Shown: one piece after another, positions 7,912-17,485 of the stretch
How positions within the stretch are numbered: the first letter of the stretch is position 1
How the letters are laid out: every line of letters begins with the position of its first letter
Assembly: GCF_003992125.1 (NCBI RefSeq)
Contig: NZ_RQUY01000007.1
Span: 1-64,000 of the forward strand
DNA from: Veillonella caviae
Lineage (GTDB): Bacteria > Bacillota > Negativicutes > Veillonellales > Veillonellaceae
Direction: 5' to 3'
DNA: 64,000 nucleotides
The notes under the pieces: model-generated
Seen by the model: the letters and a program-made list of their open reading frames with translations, nothing else
The model's database searches: none
Told to the model about the DNA's origin: nothing
Translations under genes and position numbers: made by a program

Positions 7912-8796
7912 TTATTTGCGAATTTGCCCCGTTAAATACGGCAATTCATTGCGGATATCACGGCATTTTTCAAGATATGCTTCCAATGCCGCGCCATCAT
8001 CATCCACTTCTAATAATGGTTTAACTGCTTCAATTTCTTCTTGTATTTTTGAAAGCCCTAATAGTACATTGTGTCGGTTCCCATAGATGATTTCTCTCCA
8101 CATGCTAGGCAACCCACCAGCTACACGAGTACAATCGCGGAACCCCCCTGCAGATAAACGCATTCTAAACTCACCAAGTTCGTCTCCACCAGCTACATTT
8201 GTCAACATAGCAGCCATTAAATGAGGCATATGGCTCACCATAGCAAGGTATTCGTCATGTTCATATAAACCTACCCGTTCAATACGAGAACCTACAGCAC
8301 GCCCCATAGCTTCTAATTCATCGGCTACCTCCGCATCATATACATCTGATGTAGGATCTTCTAATATAATCCAGCCCATCCCTTTAAAGAGGTTTTTGTG
8401 TGATACTTCATACCCTCCTTTTTCAGAGCCTGCCATAGGGTGTACCGAAACAAAAGAAACACCTCTAGGTATCGTTTCATATACAGCATGTACAAAATTA
8501 GCCTTTGCACTAGATACATCTGTAACGATTTGTCCCGGCTCTAATAGATGTGCCACTTCTCTAAATAAGCTGGCATTCGTATCTGGTGGCAAAGAAAATA
8601 CGATAATATCCGATGCTTTAATCATCAATTCTACATCAGTCCATGCTTGCGATACTACACCATCTTGTAGAGCTGCATCACACACTTCACAGCGACGAGC
8701 ATATCCTACTACATTATAATCGGTGTACGCCTTTAATGCTTTTGCTAAAGAACCACCTAATAATCCAAGGCCTATAATGCCTACCGTTTTATTCAT
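7912..8796 (-). CDS. tyrA: Prephenate dehydrogenase
   Basis: Cytosolic NAD(P)-dependent enzyme of tyrosine synthesis that converts prephenate to 4-hydroxyphenylpyruvate. The Rossmann motif GIIGLGLLGGSLAKAL begins at residue 6; SVHPMAGSEKGGYE near residue 118 and SHMPHLMAA near residue 190 are characteristic substrate-site segments. Length 294 aa corresponds to a stand-alone dehydrogenase without chorismate mutase or ACT domain. The ATG at 8796 is preferred over one at 8808 because the AGGAG site lies between them. Neighbours are unrelated, so it may be its own unit. Confidence 0.95.
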   Translation of the reverse strand: MNKTVGIIGLGLLGGSLAKALKAYTDYNVVGYARRCEVCDAALQDGVVSQAWTDVELMIKASDIIVFSLPPDTNASLFREVAHLLEPGQIVTDVSSAKANFVHAVYETIPRGVSFVSVHPMAGSEKGGYEVSHKNLFKGMGWIILEDPTSDVYDAEVADELEAMGRAVGSRIERVGLYEHDEYLAMVSHMPHLMAAMLTNVAGGDELGEFRMRLSAGGFRDCTRVAGGLPSMWREIIYGNRHNVLLGLSKIQEEIEAVKPLLEVDDDGAALEAYLEKCRDIRNELPYLTGQIRK

Positions 8797-8917
8797 ATAA
8801 CTCCTCATACTTCTAACTACAATACCATCTAGTCGACAGACGTATACAACTCATAGGACCATACAAAATGTGATAACCCTACATGTTTATCATAGATAAA
8901 GTAAACCATATATATTA

Positions 8918-10264
8918 TTAGGATTGTATCAATGCTTTATTTCTCCATTTTCCACTATACCAGCGATACACAAATAATATGCCTCGTATAATCTCATCTA
9001 TCGCCATTGCTATCCAAATGCCGATAAGCCCCCAGTTCCAATAAATACCCAATAGATAGGACAATGGCACGGCACAGAACCACATGCCAAAGATTCCCAC
9101 TAACATAGGTGTACGAATATCACCCGTCGCTTGTAAACAGCTGACCATAACGATATTGACAGCGCGCCCTAATTCAAGGAAAATTTCTACAAATAAGACT
9201 TTATGCGCTAATTCCAAAATCTCTGAGTCTGACGTAAATACAGATAACACGGAATCACTGAAGATATAAAAGAAGGTAGCTAAACCTACATTAATACAAA
9301 TTGCTAGAAACATAGAATGCCATACCCTGTTCGACACGTCACCTTGTCGTTTGGCGCCCATCAAAAAACCCACTATAACCTGCGAGGCATTAGCTAATGC
9401 TATCGTGTATACATAACAAAGCATAGCGATAATATAGACATACACCTTCGTATTAATAACGGCGAGACCTAATATATTGACCATTTTCATGATAGTCGTT
9501 TGTGAAAGCTGGTAACTCAACGTTTCTCCACCAGATGGCACACTAATACGCAAAATAGATTTCAATGTATGCCACGGGAATGGTTTCAAATAACTAAGCT
9601 TAGCTTTTACAGAGAGCAATCGAGTAAACAAATAAACGATAATAACAAGACCCACCAACTTGGAAAGCCACGTCGATATAGACACACCTAGAACACCAAG
9701 TCCCGGTATAGGTCCATGACCAAAGATAAAGAAGTAATTCGTTATAATATGGATGATATTCATTACCAATGCCACATACATGGTGATACGAGTCAAAGAA
9801 TGACCTCTAAAAACGGCTACTAATGTATAGTATAGCGCTTGTATAGGCAAACCAGCCGCTACAATAGATGTATACATTGATGTATCTTCCATCGTTTCTG
9901 GCGGAATACCGAGCCATCGAAATATCCACTCATGACAAGTGATAAAAAAGATGGCTGCTACAGAAGAAAACACAAAGCTAAAAGCTAAACTAACAGTACA
10001 AACTTCCGATAATTTTTCACTATTTCTAGCCCCTAAATACTGTGCAATCATAATGGTCGTAGCGGTACTCATAACAACGATGAGCATAATAAATACATTG
10101 AGTATTTGATTACCATTAGCTACGGCAGCCACAGCTTGCGGTGAATATTGGCTCATCATCAATTGATCAATATTGCCCACTAACAGTTGCAGGAATACTT
10201 CGATAAAGATAGGCCAGCTCAATGTCCAAATCGATAGACTTATACCTTTTTCATAAGGTTTCAT
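8918..10264 (-). CDS. MATE-family efflux transporter
   Basis: Inner-membrane multidrug and toxin exporter type protein, 448 aa with about twelve hydrophobic segments arranged as two related halves. The N-terminus (SWPIFIEVFLQLLVGNIDQLMMSQYS) is typical of the family, with a matching internal segment beginning SVPSGGETLSYQLS near residue 237. Substrate and coupling ion cannot be read from the sequence. It is separated from korB by a terminator, and a dyad lies in its upstream region. Confidence 0.9.
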   Translation of the reverse strand: MKPYEKGISLSIWTLSWPIFIEVFLQLLVGNIDQLMMSQYSPQAVAAVANGNQILNVFIMLIVVMSTATTIMIAQYLGARNSEKLSEVCTVSLAFSFVFSSVAAIFFITCHEWIFRWLGIPPETMEDTSMYTSIVAAGLPIQALYYTLVAVFRGHSLTRITMYVALVMNIIHIITNYFFIFGHGPIPGLGVLGVSISTWLSKLVGLVIIVYLFTRLLSVKAKLSYLKPFPWHTLKSILRISVPSGGETLSYQLSQTTIMKMVNILGLAVINTKVYVYIIAMLCYVYTIALANASQVIVGFLMGAKRQGDVSNRVWHSMFLAICINVGLATFFYIFSDSVLSVFTSDSEILELAHKVLFVEIFLELGRAVNIVMVSCLQATGDIRTPMLVGIFGMWFCAVPLSYLLGIYWNWGLIGIWIAMAIDEIIRGILFVYRWYSGKWRNKALIQS

Positions 10265-10366
10265 AGTATCCCCTTTATATAATTGTAACTATAATAGTAA
10301 TTTGCTACTACATAATAGGTAATCTATATTTTCTTTTAATGTCTTGAAAGCATCCTACAATACAAA

Positions 10367-10398
10367 CATAGTCTGTCCGTATAGTTCTATAGACTATG
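10367..10398. promoter_or_regulatory. Inverted repeat upstream of the MATE gene
   Basis: CATAGTCT (10367-10374) and AGACTATG (10391-10398) form an 8-bp dyad with an inner ATAG/CTAT pair. Possible operator; no regulator can be assigned. Confidence 0.35.
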
Positions 10399-10424
10399 TA
10401 ATAGCAATAATTTTATTATAACAC

Positions 10425-10456
10425 AAAAACGTGTCACCCGAAGATGGCACGTTTTT
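10425..10456. terminator. korB terminator
   Basis: 12-bp stem with one wobble pair (10425-10436 with 10445-10456), five A/T on both sides; on the minus strand the T-run follows korB. Confidence 0.85.
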
Positions 10457-10524
10457 GCATATGATTTGCACAGCAAATTGTGGAAGTACACCAATATATG
10501 AGTAAATCTAACCAATTAATACTA

Positions 10525-11397
10525 TTATTTAAATTGGTTACAAAGACTATCAAACAATGCTTGATCTGGTTTCACCACATCTTCAGTCAATGGACGTGGA
10601 TGCATACCACCATTTACGCTAGCCAATGCCTTTTCAAAAGAAGGACGAGTTGTATCTTGGTAAATCAAACCAGTCACAAGACCTTCTTTTTCGCCCAAGA
10701 CTTTTAATGCATTTGCCCGATCTGTTGGATCATATCCTTCTGGTAATGTAGTAAGGTTTTCTTTAAACCAATCATAGCTATTGCGTTTATTGTATGTTAC
10801 ACAAGGACTGAATACATTGATAAAAGAGAAACCTTCATGATCCATTGCTTGTTGAATTAAATCAACTAATTCTGCACGATTAATCATATAGCTTTGTGCT
10901 ACAAAAGTAGCACCTGCAGCAATAGCAGTCTCACAAATGGACAATGGTGTTTCAAATGCACCATGTGGTGTTGTTTTAGTAACAAAACCGATATCGGAAC
11001 GTGGAGACGCTTGGCCTTTAGTCAAACCATATACATGATTGTCCATTACGATATATGTCATATTTACATTTCTTTTAAAAGCATGGATAGTATGGCCCAT
11101 ACCGATAGCGAAAGCATCACCGTCACCAGAACAAGCGATCACATTCAAATCTTGGTTCGCTAATTTTACACCTTGTGCATAAGGAAGAGCACGACCATGT
11201 GTAGTATGCGCACCATACGCATAGAAGTAACCACCGATACGGCTAGAGCAACCGATACCAGAGATAACTGCTAATTTTTCAGGCGGAATATTTTTAGCTA
11301 CTACAGCGTCAGTGATGGCAGCTTGTACCCCATAATGGCCACAGCCAGGACACCAGTTAGGACGAATATCATTTCTGTAATCTTTAGCTGTTGTCAT
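10525..11397 (-). CDS. korB: 2-oxoacid:ferredoxin oxidoreductase, beta subunit
   Basis: Thiamine-diphosphate subunit of a ferredoxin-linked oxoacid oxidoreductase, most like 2-oxoglutarate (KorB) enzymes. The 290-aa product shows NWCPGCGHYG at residue 12 (iron-sulfur cysteines), GIGCSSRI near residue 45, and the TPP motif GDGDAFAIGMGH near residue 90 with the downstream Asn in VMDNHVYG. The ATG at 11397 lies one base after the korA stop, and the korA coding end supplies the AGGAGG site, so the two subunits are translated together. Pyruvate as substrate cannot be excluded from sequence alone. Confidence 0.9.
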   Translation of the reverse strand: MTTAKDYRNDIRPNWCPGCGHYGVQAAITDAVVAKNIPPEKLAVISGIGCSSRIGGYFYAYGAHTTHGRALPYAQGVKLANQDLNVIACSGDGDAFAIGMGHTIHAFKRNVNMTYIVMDNHVYGLTKGQASPRSDIGFVTKTTPHGAFETPLSICETAIAAGATFVAQSYMINRAELVDLIQQAMDHEGFSFINVFSPCVTYNKRNSYDWFKENLTTLPEGYDPTDRANALKVLGEKEGLVTGLIYQDTTRPSFEKALASVNGGMHPRPLTEDVVKPDQALFDSLCNQFK

Positions 11398-11398
11398 A

Positions 11399-13150
11399 TT
11401 ATAGGACCTCCTTGATTGCATTTTTCACATAACTTTTTGTGAATGGATTACCATCGTATTTCAAGCAGCTGGAAATTTTATGTTTTTTATGCATATTAAT
11501 TTTAAATAAATTAGTCAATTGACCAGTCGCGTTGTGTTCTACAATAACTACTTTTTTAGCTGCATCCATAAATGGTTGCAATTGTTTTGCTGGGAATGGT
11601 TTGATAAGACGTAATTGTAAATGGTTGACCTTTACACCTTCTTGATCGAATTCTGCTACTGCTTCTTCGATAGCACCACGGCTAGAAGCCATCCCCACAA
11701 CAAGAACATCTGCTTCATCATATTTAGCATTATTCAAGAATGGTTCATAGTTATCTGCTACAGTTTCCAATTTACGGAACCGTTTATCGGTTTGTGCAAC
11801 GTGCATAGAAGGCGCTTCTGCTGGTTTACCTTCTTCATTATGTTCTAGACCTGTAGACAAGAACAAACCATTTTTCATACCTGGAATTACGCGAGGAGAA
11901 ATACCATCTTCTGTTAACTCAAAGCGCTTGAAATAATTTGGTTGTTCCAACTCAGGAAGATCTGCTTCTTTCATCATTTTACCGCGATTAATAGGTACAC
12001 GATTTAAATCAAAAGTCGGTACCGATTGTTTATTCAACCCTTGTTGTAAATCTGGCATAAAGATGACTGGACATTGATACATTTCAGCCAAGTTGAATGC
12101 TTTTTGAATTTCATAGAAGCATTCTTCAATAGATGTTGGAGAAATAACGATACCAGAATAATCGCCATGTGCATTATAACAAGCCGCATCAATATCAGAT
12201 TGTTCTACCTTAGTAGCCATCCCTGTAGATGGGCCAGAACGTTGTACATCGATAACAACCATTGGCAACTCCGCCATAGATGCCATAGACAATGATTCTG
12301 CCATCAAGGAAAGACCAGGGCCAGATGTACATGTAAAACCGCGTACACCAGCGTATACACCACCCATAGCCGTCATACAAGCAGCGATTTCATCCTCAGT
12401 TTGAACGATAGTAGCCCCTAATTTATCCATATGTTTAATCATATATTCCATAACTTCAGAAGCTGGAGTAATAGGATAGGATGCCATAAAACGAGAGCCT
12501 GCTGCAATAGCACCAAGCGCACATGCTTCGTTACCTAATAAGAACATTTGATCTTTTTTGCCAGGGGCTGGTAAGGTGTCAATTTCTACATCCCCCATAC
12601 CATCTATAACGAGAGCATAACCATCTTCAAAAGCTTGTAAGTTTTTATCAACAATCTCTTGGGATTTCTTCGCAAATTTTTCTGCAATAGCATCGCGGAA
12701 CGGAGTTTTATCAAAACCAAGTAATGCAACAGACATCCCTAATGCTACGATATTACGCATCAATAAAGAGCCTTGTTTCAAAGCCGTTTCAGAAATTGGC
12801 AACGATAAGCAATGAACCTTAGAGCCTTCATATTTAGAGAAGTCCGGTTTTACCTTGCTATCACAAATAATATAACCACCATCGCGTACTTCCACACCAT
12901 GCATGTCCACTGTTTCTTGATCTAGTGCAAGCAAGAAATCGATGTTTTCACCGATGGACATAATTTGTTCTAATGCTACACGCAATGCGAATGTGGTATG
13001 ACCACCTTTAATACGGGATGCGAACAAACGTTGACTGTATAAAGAATACCCCTCTTTTGCTAGGATTGTAGCCATAATTTCGCCACAACTCTCGATACCT
13101 TCACCTTGTTGGCCGCCCATTTTCCAGATAAAATCTTTACGTTTTTGCAA
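11399..13150 (-). CDS. korA: 2-oxoacid:ferredoxin oxidoreductase, fused gamma-alpha subunit
   Basis: 583 aa. Residues about 8-190 are the gamma domain (GGQQGEGIESCGEIMA, ASRIKGGHTTF) and the remainder is the alpha domain (GNEACALGAIAAG, SYPITPASEVMEYM, TSGPGLSLMAES). The enzyme interconverts a 2-oxoacid and its CoA ester with ferredoxin, which feeds the anaerobic reductive branch of carbon metabolism. The start is probably TTG at 13150: a strong AAGGAGG lies nine bases upstream, whereas the GTG at 13159 abuts that site. No ferredoxin delta subunit is encoded nearby, as is usual for the Kor type. Confidence 0.9.
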   Translation of the reverse strand: MQKRKDFIWKMGGQQGEGIESCGEIMATILAKEGYSLYSQRLFASRIKGGHTTFALRVALEQIMSIGENIDFLLALDQETVDMHGVEVRDGGYIICDSKVKPDFSKYEGSKVHCLSLPISETALKQGSLLMRNIVALGMSVALLGFDKTPFRDAIAEKFAKKSQEIVDKNLQAFEDGYALVIDGMGDVEIDTLPAPGKKDQMFLLGNEACALGAIAAGSRFMASYPITPASEVMEYMIKHMDKLGATIVQTEDEIAACMTAMGGVYAGVRGFTCTSGPGLSLMAESLSMASMAELPMVVIDVQRSGPSTGMATKVEQSDIDAACYNAHGDYSGIVISPTSIEECFYEIQKAFNLAEMYQCPVIFMPDLQQGLNKQSVPTFDLNRVPINRGKMMKEADLPELEQPNYFKRFELTEDGISPRVIPGMKNGLFLSTGLEHNEEGKPAEAPSMHVAQTDKRFRKLETVADNYEPFLNNAKYDEADVLVVGMASSRGAIEEAVAEFDQEGVKVNHLQLRLIKPFPAKQLQPFMDAAKKVVIVEHNATGQLTNLFKINMHKKHKISSCLKYDGNPFTKSYVKNAIKEVL

Positions 13151-13247
13151 GAGATTCACCCTCCTTAGGATAAAAATTACACTGCTGACAAGAGTCTACC
13201 CTACTTAATTGAATTACAGCCAAGTAACAAACCTGTCTTACAAAGTC

Positions 13248-13276
13248 ATTGTATCATTTCTCACTTTGGTTTACAA
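13248..13276 (-). promoter_or_regulatory. korA promoter
   Basis: Minus-strand TTGTAA (13271-13276), 17-bp spacer, TACAAT (13248-13253). A direct repeat with core TGTATCATTTC (13251-13261 and 13277-13287) covers the -10 and the area just upstream of the -35, so it could be an operator. Confidence 0.65.
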
Positions 13277-13334
13277 TGTATCATTTCATATAATTCTATA
13301 AATAGGAAAACCTAATATTACAAAAAATTATAAC

Positions 13335-13371
13335 TAAATGCGGTAGCTATCAATTATAACTACCGCATTTA
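13335..13371. terminator. truA terminator
   Basis: Perfect 12-bp stem (13335-13346 with 13360-13371), 13-base loop, T-rich tract a little downstream on the minus strand. Confidence 0.75.
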
Positions 13372-13437
13372 CTTCAGTTTCATATATTATTCTGATAAGT
13401 ATTTATCTAAACATCAAGCTAAAATTATATAGAATAT

Positions 13438-14229
13438 TTATTCCATATTATTAATTTTCATTGCAACCGCTTCTGTTAAACTCTGCTCTGAAAAAAAGAT
13501 TTCCTCTAATACAAGCCCTTGCGCTGGTGCAGTCTTACCAATTTGTCGTCTATCCTTGGCCTTTAGCAAATCAGGAATTTGACATGCCAATTTTTTTCCT
13601 AGTCCAATATCTACTAATAATCCAGCAATATTACGAACCATATGATACAAAAAACCATCACCAATAACAGAAATTTTAATATACCCTTGGTTCTCAGAAA
13701 TACCAATTCTGTAAATAGTTTTCACCGGATCCACAGGGGTTGTATTAGCACCTTTCAACGTACTAAAATCATGAGTGCCTTCTAGAAAACGTGCGCCCTC
13801 TTTCATCAATTCTATATTAAGAGGCTTTTTTACATGCCAGTGATATCGTTGAGATAAAGGATCAGCTATTTCTCGATTATAAATAGAGTAAATATAGTGC
13901 TTACCAAAAATATTGTATCGTGGTTTCCAATCTAAAGGAATCTCGCAGGCTTCAGTAATAACGATATCCTTTGGTAAATGAGCAATCATAGCACGGGGAA
14001 TATTATCTACTGGAATCGTACCAGATGTTTGAAATGCACATACTTGGAATTTAGCATGAACCCCCGCGTCAGTTCTCGATGCACCATAAATTTGTATCGG
14101 TTCATTACAAATTTTTGATAATCCTGCTTCTAAAGCTCCTTGTACCGTAAGCCCTTTATCGGAAGGCTGTTTTTGATAGCCTGCTAAATTCGTACCATCA
14201 TAGGCTACTATTAAACGTATATTTCTCAT
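13438..14229 (-). CDS. truA: tRNA pseudouridine synthase A
   Basis: Isomerises uridines 38-40 in the tRNA anticodon stem. The 263-aa product has the catalytic aspartate in GASRTDAGVHAKFQV near residue 53 and the GFLYHMVRNIAG motif near residue 195. The ATG at 14229 shares its A with the ecfT stop (TAATG), so it is translationally coupled and last in ecfA1-ecfA2-ecfT-truA, an order common in Firmicutes. Confidence 0.96.
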   Translation of the reverse strand: MRNIRLIVAYDGTNLAGYQKQPSDKGLTVQGALEAGLSKICNEPIQIYGASRTDAGVHAKFQVCAFQTSGTIPVDNIPRAMIAHLPKDIVITEACEIPLDWKPRYNIFGKHYIYSIYNREIADPLSQRYHWHVKKPLNIELMKEGARFLEGTHDFSTLKGANTTPVDPVKTIYRIGISENQGYIKISVIGDGFLYHMVRNIAGLLVDIGLGKKLACQIPDLLKAKDRRQIGKTAPAQGLVLEEIFFSEQSLTEAVAMKINNME

Positions 14230-15029
14230 TAATTTAGCCACCATAATACAGCTAAAATAATCGTTACAATAATGATAGCACCAACACCGATAAAATCAAC
14301 ATAAGTAATGGACAGCTCTTTCATGCGTGTACGATTTTCACCACCACGATAACATCTAGCTTCCATAGCGATAGCCAATTCGTCAGCACGCCGAAAGGCA
14401 CTAATAAACAAGGGTACTAATAAAGGCACCATATTTTTAGCCCGTTGAATAAGGCTACCAGTTACGAAATCTGCACCTCTCGCGGATTGGGCTTTCATAA
14501 TACGATCCGTTTCATCTAACAATGTAGGAATAAACCGCAATGCAATAGTCATCATCATAGCCAATTCATGAGCGGGTACGCCAATACGACGGAATGGATT
14601 TAATAAATGTTCAATACCATCGGTTAAACGAATAGGCGATGTCGTATATGTCAACAATGACGAAAATAAGATCAAGAAAATCAATCGAGCTGCCATTTGT
14701 AATCCCATAGCAAGCCCCCTATCGGTAATATTGATAATCCCGTAAGAAATAAGGCTTTCACCAGGGGTAGTGAAAATATGAATTCCCATAGTGAACACAA
14801 TGATAATCCATAGTGGTTTAATGGCTGTCCACATGAGCTGCATAGGCAGTCTCGATAATAGCATTGCCCCAATAGTGAAAGCAGCTACAATACCATACGC
14901 AACTGGTGTGTTAGCTAAGAATATAGCGATAATAAATATGGTAGTACCTATAATCTTAGCCCTTGGATCCATACGATGTAACAGAGAATTCCCAGGGAAA
15001 TATTGACCGATGGTTATATTATTTAACAT
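14229..15029 (-). CDS. ecfT: Energy-coupling factor transporter transmembrane protein
   Basis: Membrane scaffold of the ECF vitamin and metal importer; it links the two ATPases to exchangeable substrate-binding S subunits. The 266-aa product has several hydrophobic segments and the two coupling-helix motifs, SARGAD near residue 180 and EARCYRG near residue 217, the latter with ARC in place of the usual ARG. Its start overlaps ecfA2 by 11 bp. No S component is encoded here, so the substrate is not defined; it is probably a group-II shared module. Confidence 0.95.
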   Translation of the reverse strand: MLNNITIGQYFPGNSLLHRMDPRAKIIGTTIFIIAIFLANTPVAYGIVAAFTIGAMLLSRLPMQLMWTAIKPLWIIIVFTMGIHIFTTPGESLISYGIINITDRGLAMGLQMAARLIFLILFSSLLTYTTSPIRLTDGIEHLLNPFRRIGVPAHELAMMMTIALRFIPTLLDETDRIMKAQSARGADFVTGSLIQRAKNMVPLLVPLFISAFRRADELAIAMEARCYRGGENRTRMKELSITYVDFIGVGAIIIVTIILAVLWWLN

Positions 15030-15879
15030 GGCAACCTCCCTCTATAATAGCTTGTACAGCATCATCAACGGTGAGCACTTCATTTGAAATAGGTAGCCCC
15101 CGATGGCGAAGTGATTCGACCAAAACTGATACAGGAGGTACATCAACACCGAGTTGTTGTAATATGTGACGATGATTATTAAAAATCTCTAAGGGTTTAC
15201 CATCCAATACGACTTGCCCTTTATCAAGAACAATAAGGCGACTAGCCATGCGAGAAATATCCTCCATATTATGTGATACGAGGATAACGGTAATTCCCTT
15301 TTCCTTATGAAGTTTGATAATTTCCTCAAAAATTTCTTCACGTCCAAATGGATCAAGACCTGCTGATGGCTCATCTAGAACGAGAAAATCTGGTTCCATA
15401 GCAACCACACCAGCAATAGCAACACGGCGCATTTGACCGCCAGACAAATGAAATGGAGATCGATCAGCATAGGTGTCATAATCGAGTCCTACAAATTGCA
15501 TAGCTTCTCGCACCCGTCTGTCCACGTCCTCTTCATCAACACCTAGATTTTTAGGACCAAAGGCAATATCTTGAGCTATAGTTTCTTCAAATAATTGATG
15601 TTCTGGATATTGAAATACCATTCCCACCTTATGGCGCATACGCTTCGCTTCATCGGTTTTTTCGCTCACATCCACCCCATTAACGATAACCGCACCAGTG
15701 GTAGGATGTAAAAGGCCATTCAAATGTTGCACAAAGGTAGACTTACCCGAACCAGTATGCCCAATAATTCCAAGAAATTCACCATTTTCAATAGTTAAAG
15801 AAATACCTTTTAACGCTTGTTTTTCAAAAGGGGTCCCTACACCATAGGTATACGTAATGTTATCTAATTGTATAGCCAT
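15019..15879 (-). CDS. ecfA2: ECF transporter ATPase EcfA2
   Basis: ABC ATPase of the energy-coupling factor module, 286 aa. Walker A GHTGSGKS near residue 40, Q-loop FQYPEHQLF, signature LSGGQMRRVAIAG near residue 143, Walker B DFLVLDEPSAG, and the H-loop SHNMED. Its ATG shares a base with the ecfA1 stop, and it overlaps ecfT. Confidence 0.95.
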   Translation of the reverse strand: MAIQLDNITYTYGVGTPFEKQALKGISLTIENGEFLGIIGHTGSGKSTFVQHLNGLLHPTTGAVIVNGVDVSEKTDEAKRMRHKVGMVFQYPEHQLFEETIAQDIAFGPKNLGVDEEDVDRRVREAMQFVGLDYDTYADRSPFHLSGGQMRRVAIAGVVAMEPDFLVLDEPSAGLDPFGREEIFEEIIKLHKEKGITVILVSHNMEDISRMASRLIVLDKGQVVLDGKPLEIFNNHRHILQQLGVDVPPVSVLVESLRHRGLPISNEVLTVDDAVQAIIEGGCHVK

Positions 15880-16802
15880 TAACGAACCTCCTTAGATATT
15901 GACTCTGTTGATTTCGATAGAGATATGGAAATTTCCTTTTCTAACTTAGATGAGGAAAAAACGGATTCCAAAGCTCTGCCTAATTCATCATTAGTAATAA
16001 TATCGGTAGATACATCCATGCCGTTGCGATATAGTTTCAATGCTACTTCCGCAGCTACAGGTACATCAAGGCCTAATGATTTAAGGGTATCTACTTGAGT
16101 AAAAATCTCACGAGGTGTACCTTCTTGTAATTTCATGCCATTTTTCATAACCACAATACGGTCTGCAGTAACAGCTTCCTCCATAAAATGGGTAATTAAA
16201 ATGATGGTAATGCCTTCTTCTTTGTTTAAACGATGAATAGTATCTAATACTTCTTGGCGCCCCTTAGGATCGAGCATGGCCGTCGGTTCATCGAGAACAA
16301 TACAATCTGGTTTCATAGCTAATACACCAGCAATAGCAACACGTTGCTTTTGCCCACCAGATAAGAGATGTGGTCCATGCTCAGCATAATCAGTCATATT
16401 GACAGCAGCCAATGCCTCATCAACACGTTGTCTAATTTCATCACTTGGAATGCCAAGGTTTTCTGGACCAAACGCAACGTCCTCTTCCACTACAGCGGCG
16501 ACAATTTGATTATCTGGGTTTTGAAATACCATGCCCACATGTTGACGAATATCCCAAATATGCGATTCATCTAACGTATCATGTCCACAAACGATAATGT
16601 TCCCTTCACTAGGTTGTAGTAATACATTAAAATGTTTAGCTAATGTGCTTTTACCACTACCATTAGTACCTATAATACTAACAAATTCGCCTCGACGAAT
16701 CGTTAGATTCACATCCTTCAAAGCGTGTACATCATTACCATTCTCATCAGTATATATATGACTTACATGATTCGCCTCAATCATTATGTCTTGTTCTTTC
16801 AT
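15879..16802 (-). CDS. ecfA1: ECF transporter ATPase EcfA1
   Basis: Partner ATPase of EcfA2, 307 aa. Walker [10 protein letters not shown] near residue 46, Q-loop FQNPDNQIV, signature [14 protein letters not shown] near residue 146, Walker [12 protein letters not shown], and H-loop ITHFMEE. GAGG six bases upstream supports the ATG at 16802. The C-terminal tail of about 30 serine/lysine-rich residues is unlike EcfA2. It is first gene of its operon, detached from rplQ by a terminator. Confidence 0.95.
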   Translation of the reverse strand: MKEQDIMIEANHVSHIYTDENGNDVHALKDVNLTIRRGEFVSIIGTNGSGKSTLAKHFNVLLQPSEGNIIVCGHDTLDESHIWDIRQHVGMVFQNPDNQIVAAVVEEDVAFGPENLGIPSDEIRQRVDEALAAVNMTDYAEHGPHLLSGGQKQRVAIAGVLAMKPDCIVLDEPTAMLDPKGRQEVLDTIHRLNKEEGITIILITHFMEEAVTADRIVVMKNGMKLQEGTPREIFTQVDTLKSLGLDVPVAAEVALKLYRNGMDVSTDIITNDELGRALESVFSSSKLEKEISISLSKSTESISKEVR

Positions 16803-16982
16803 GAACTGCCTCGTATCTTTCTAGTCAATTTCGCTTTCTGTGAAAGTAATATCTAGTCGTAAATATAACGCAAATACTATATATCAAACTACGCCATATT
16901 ATTATAAAATTCTATAAGGTTAACAAATATTTCTCTCACAACTACGATAACTGCTACTCTATAACGGTTACTTTACTCATCG

Positions 16983-16991
16983 ATTGTACCA
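16983..16991 (-). promoter_or_regulatory. Possible ecfA1 promoter (extended -10)
   Basis: Minus-strand TGGTACAAT; -35 region is poor. It is the best candidate in the 16803-17093 gap, which otherwise holds no recognisable gene or repeat. Confidence 0.5.
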
Positions 16992-17093
16992 TAAAAATGA
17001 CAATAAAAAAATGCTGAACACCAAATCAACCATGGATATTCAACAATAATTTTACAATTAGTTACTACAACATAGAAATCAAATTAAACATAA

Positions 17094-17128
17094 TAAAAGG
17101 TGTTGCAACAAAAGTTACAACACCTTTA
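17094..17128 (-). terminator. rplQ terminator, end of ribosomal cluster
   Basis: 10-bp stem (17096-17105 with 17118-17127) with an inner AAC/GTT extension; minus-strand tail is TTTTATTA. It ends the rpsJ-rplQ superoperon. Confidence 0.82.
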
Positions 17129-17137
17129 TAAGTTTGA

Positions 17138-17473
17138 TTAAACAAGCTCAATAATAGCCAAAGGTGCAGCGTCACCTTTGCGAAGACCAGTTTTGATTAC
17201 ACGAGTGTAACCACCTTGGCGTTCTGCATATTTTGGAGCAATTGTGTCAAACAATTTTTTTACTACGCTTTCATCCATGAGGTATGCAAGTACTTGGCGA
17301 CGTGCATGAAGATCACCACGTTTAGCCAAAGTTACCATTTGGTCAGCTAAGCTACGTAATTCTTTTGCTTTCGCTTCTGTAGTTTCGATACGCTCATATT
17401 GGAAGAAAGAAGTTAACATGCTACGGAACAACGCTTTACGAGCGGAGCTGTCGCGGCCTAATTTTCTGTACAT
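17138..17473 (-). CDS. rplQ: 50S ribosomal protein L17
   Basis: Large-subunit protein near the peptide exit tunnel. 111 aa with the typical [19 protein letters not shown] start. Last gene of the alpha section, 12 bp after rpoA. Confidence 0.97.
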   Translation of the reverse strand: MYRKLGRDSSARKALFRSMLTSFFQYERIETTEAKAKELRSLADQMVTLAKRGDLHARRQVLAYLMDESVVKKLFDTIAPKYAERQGGYTRVIKTGLRKGDAAPLAIIELV

Positions 17474-17485
17474 TCGTCTTCCTCC

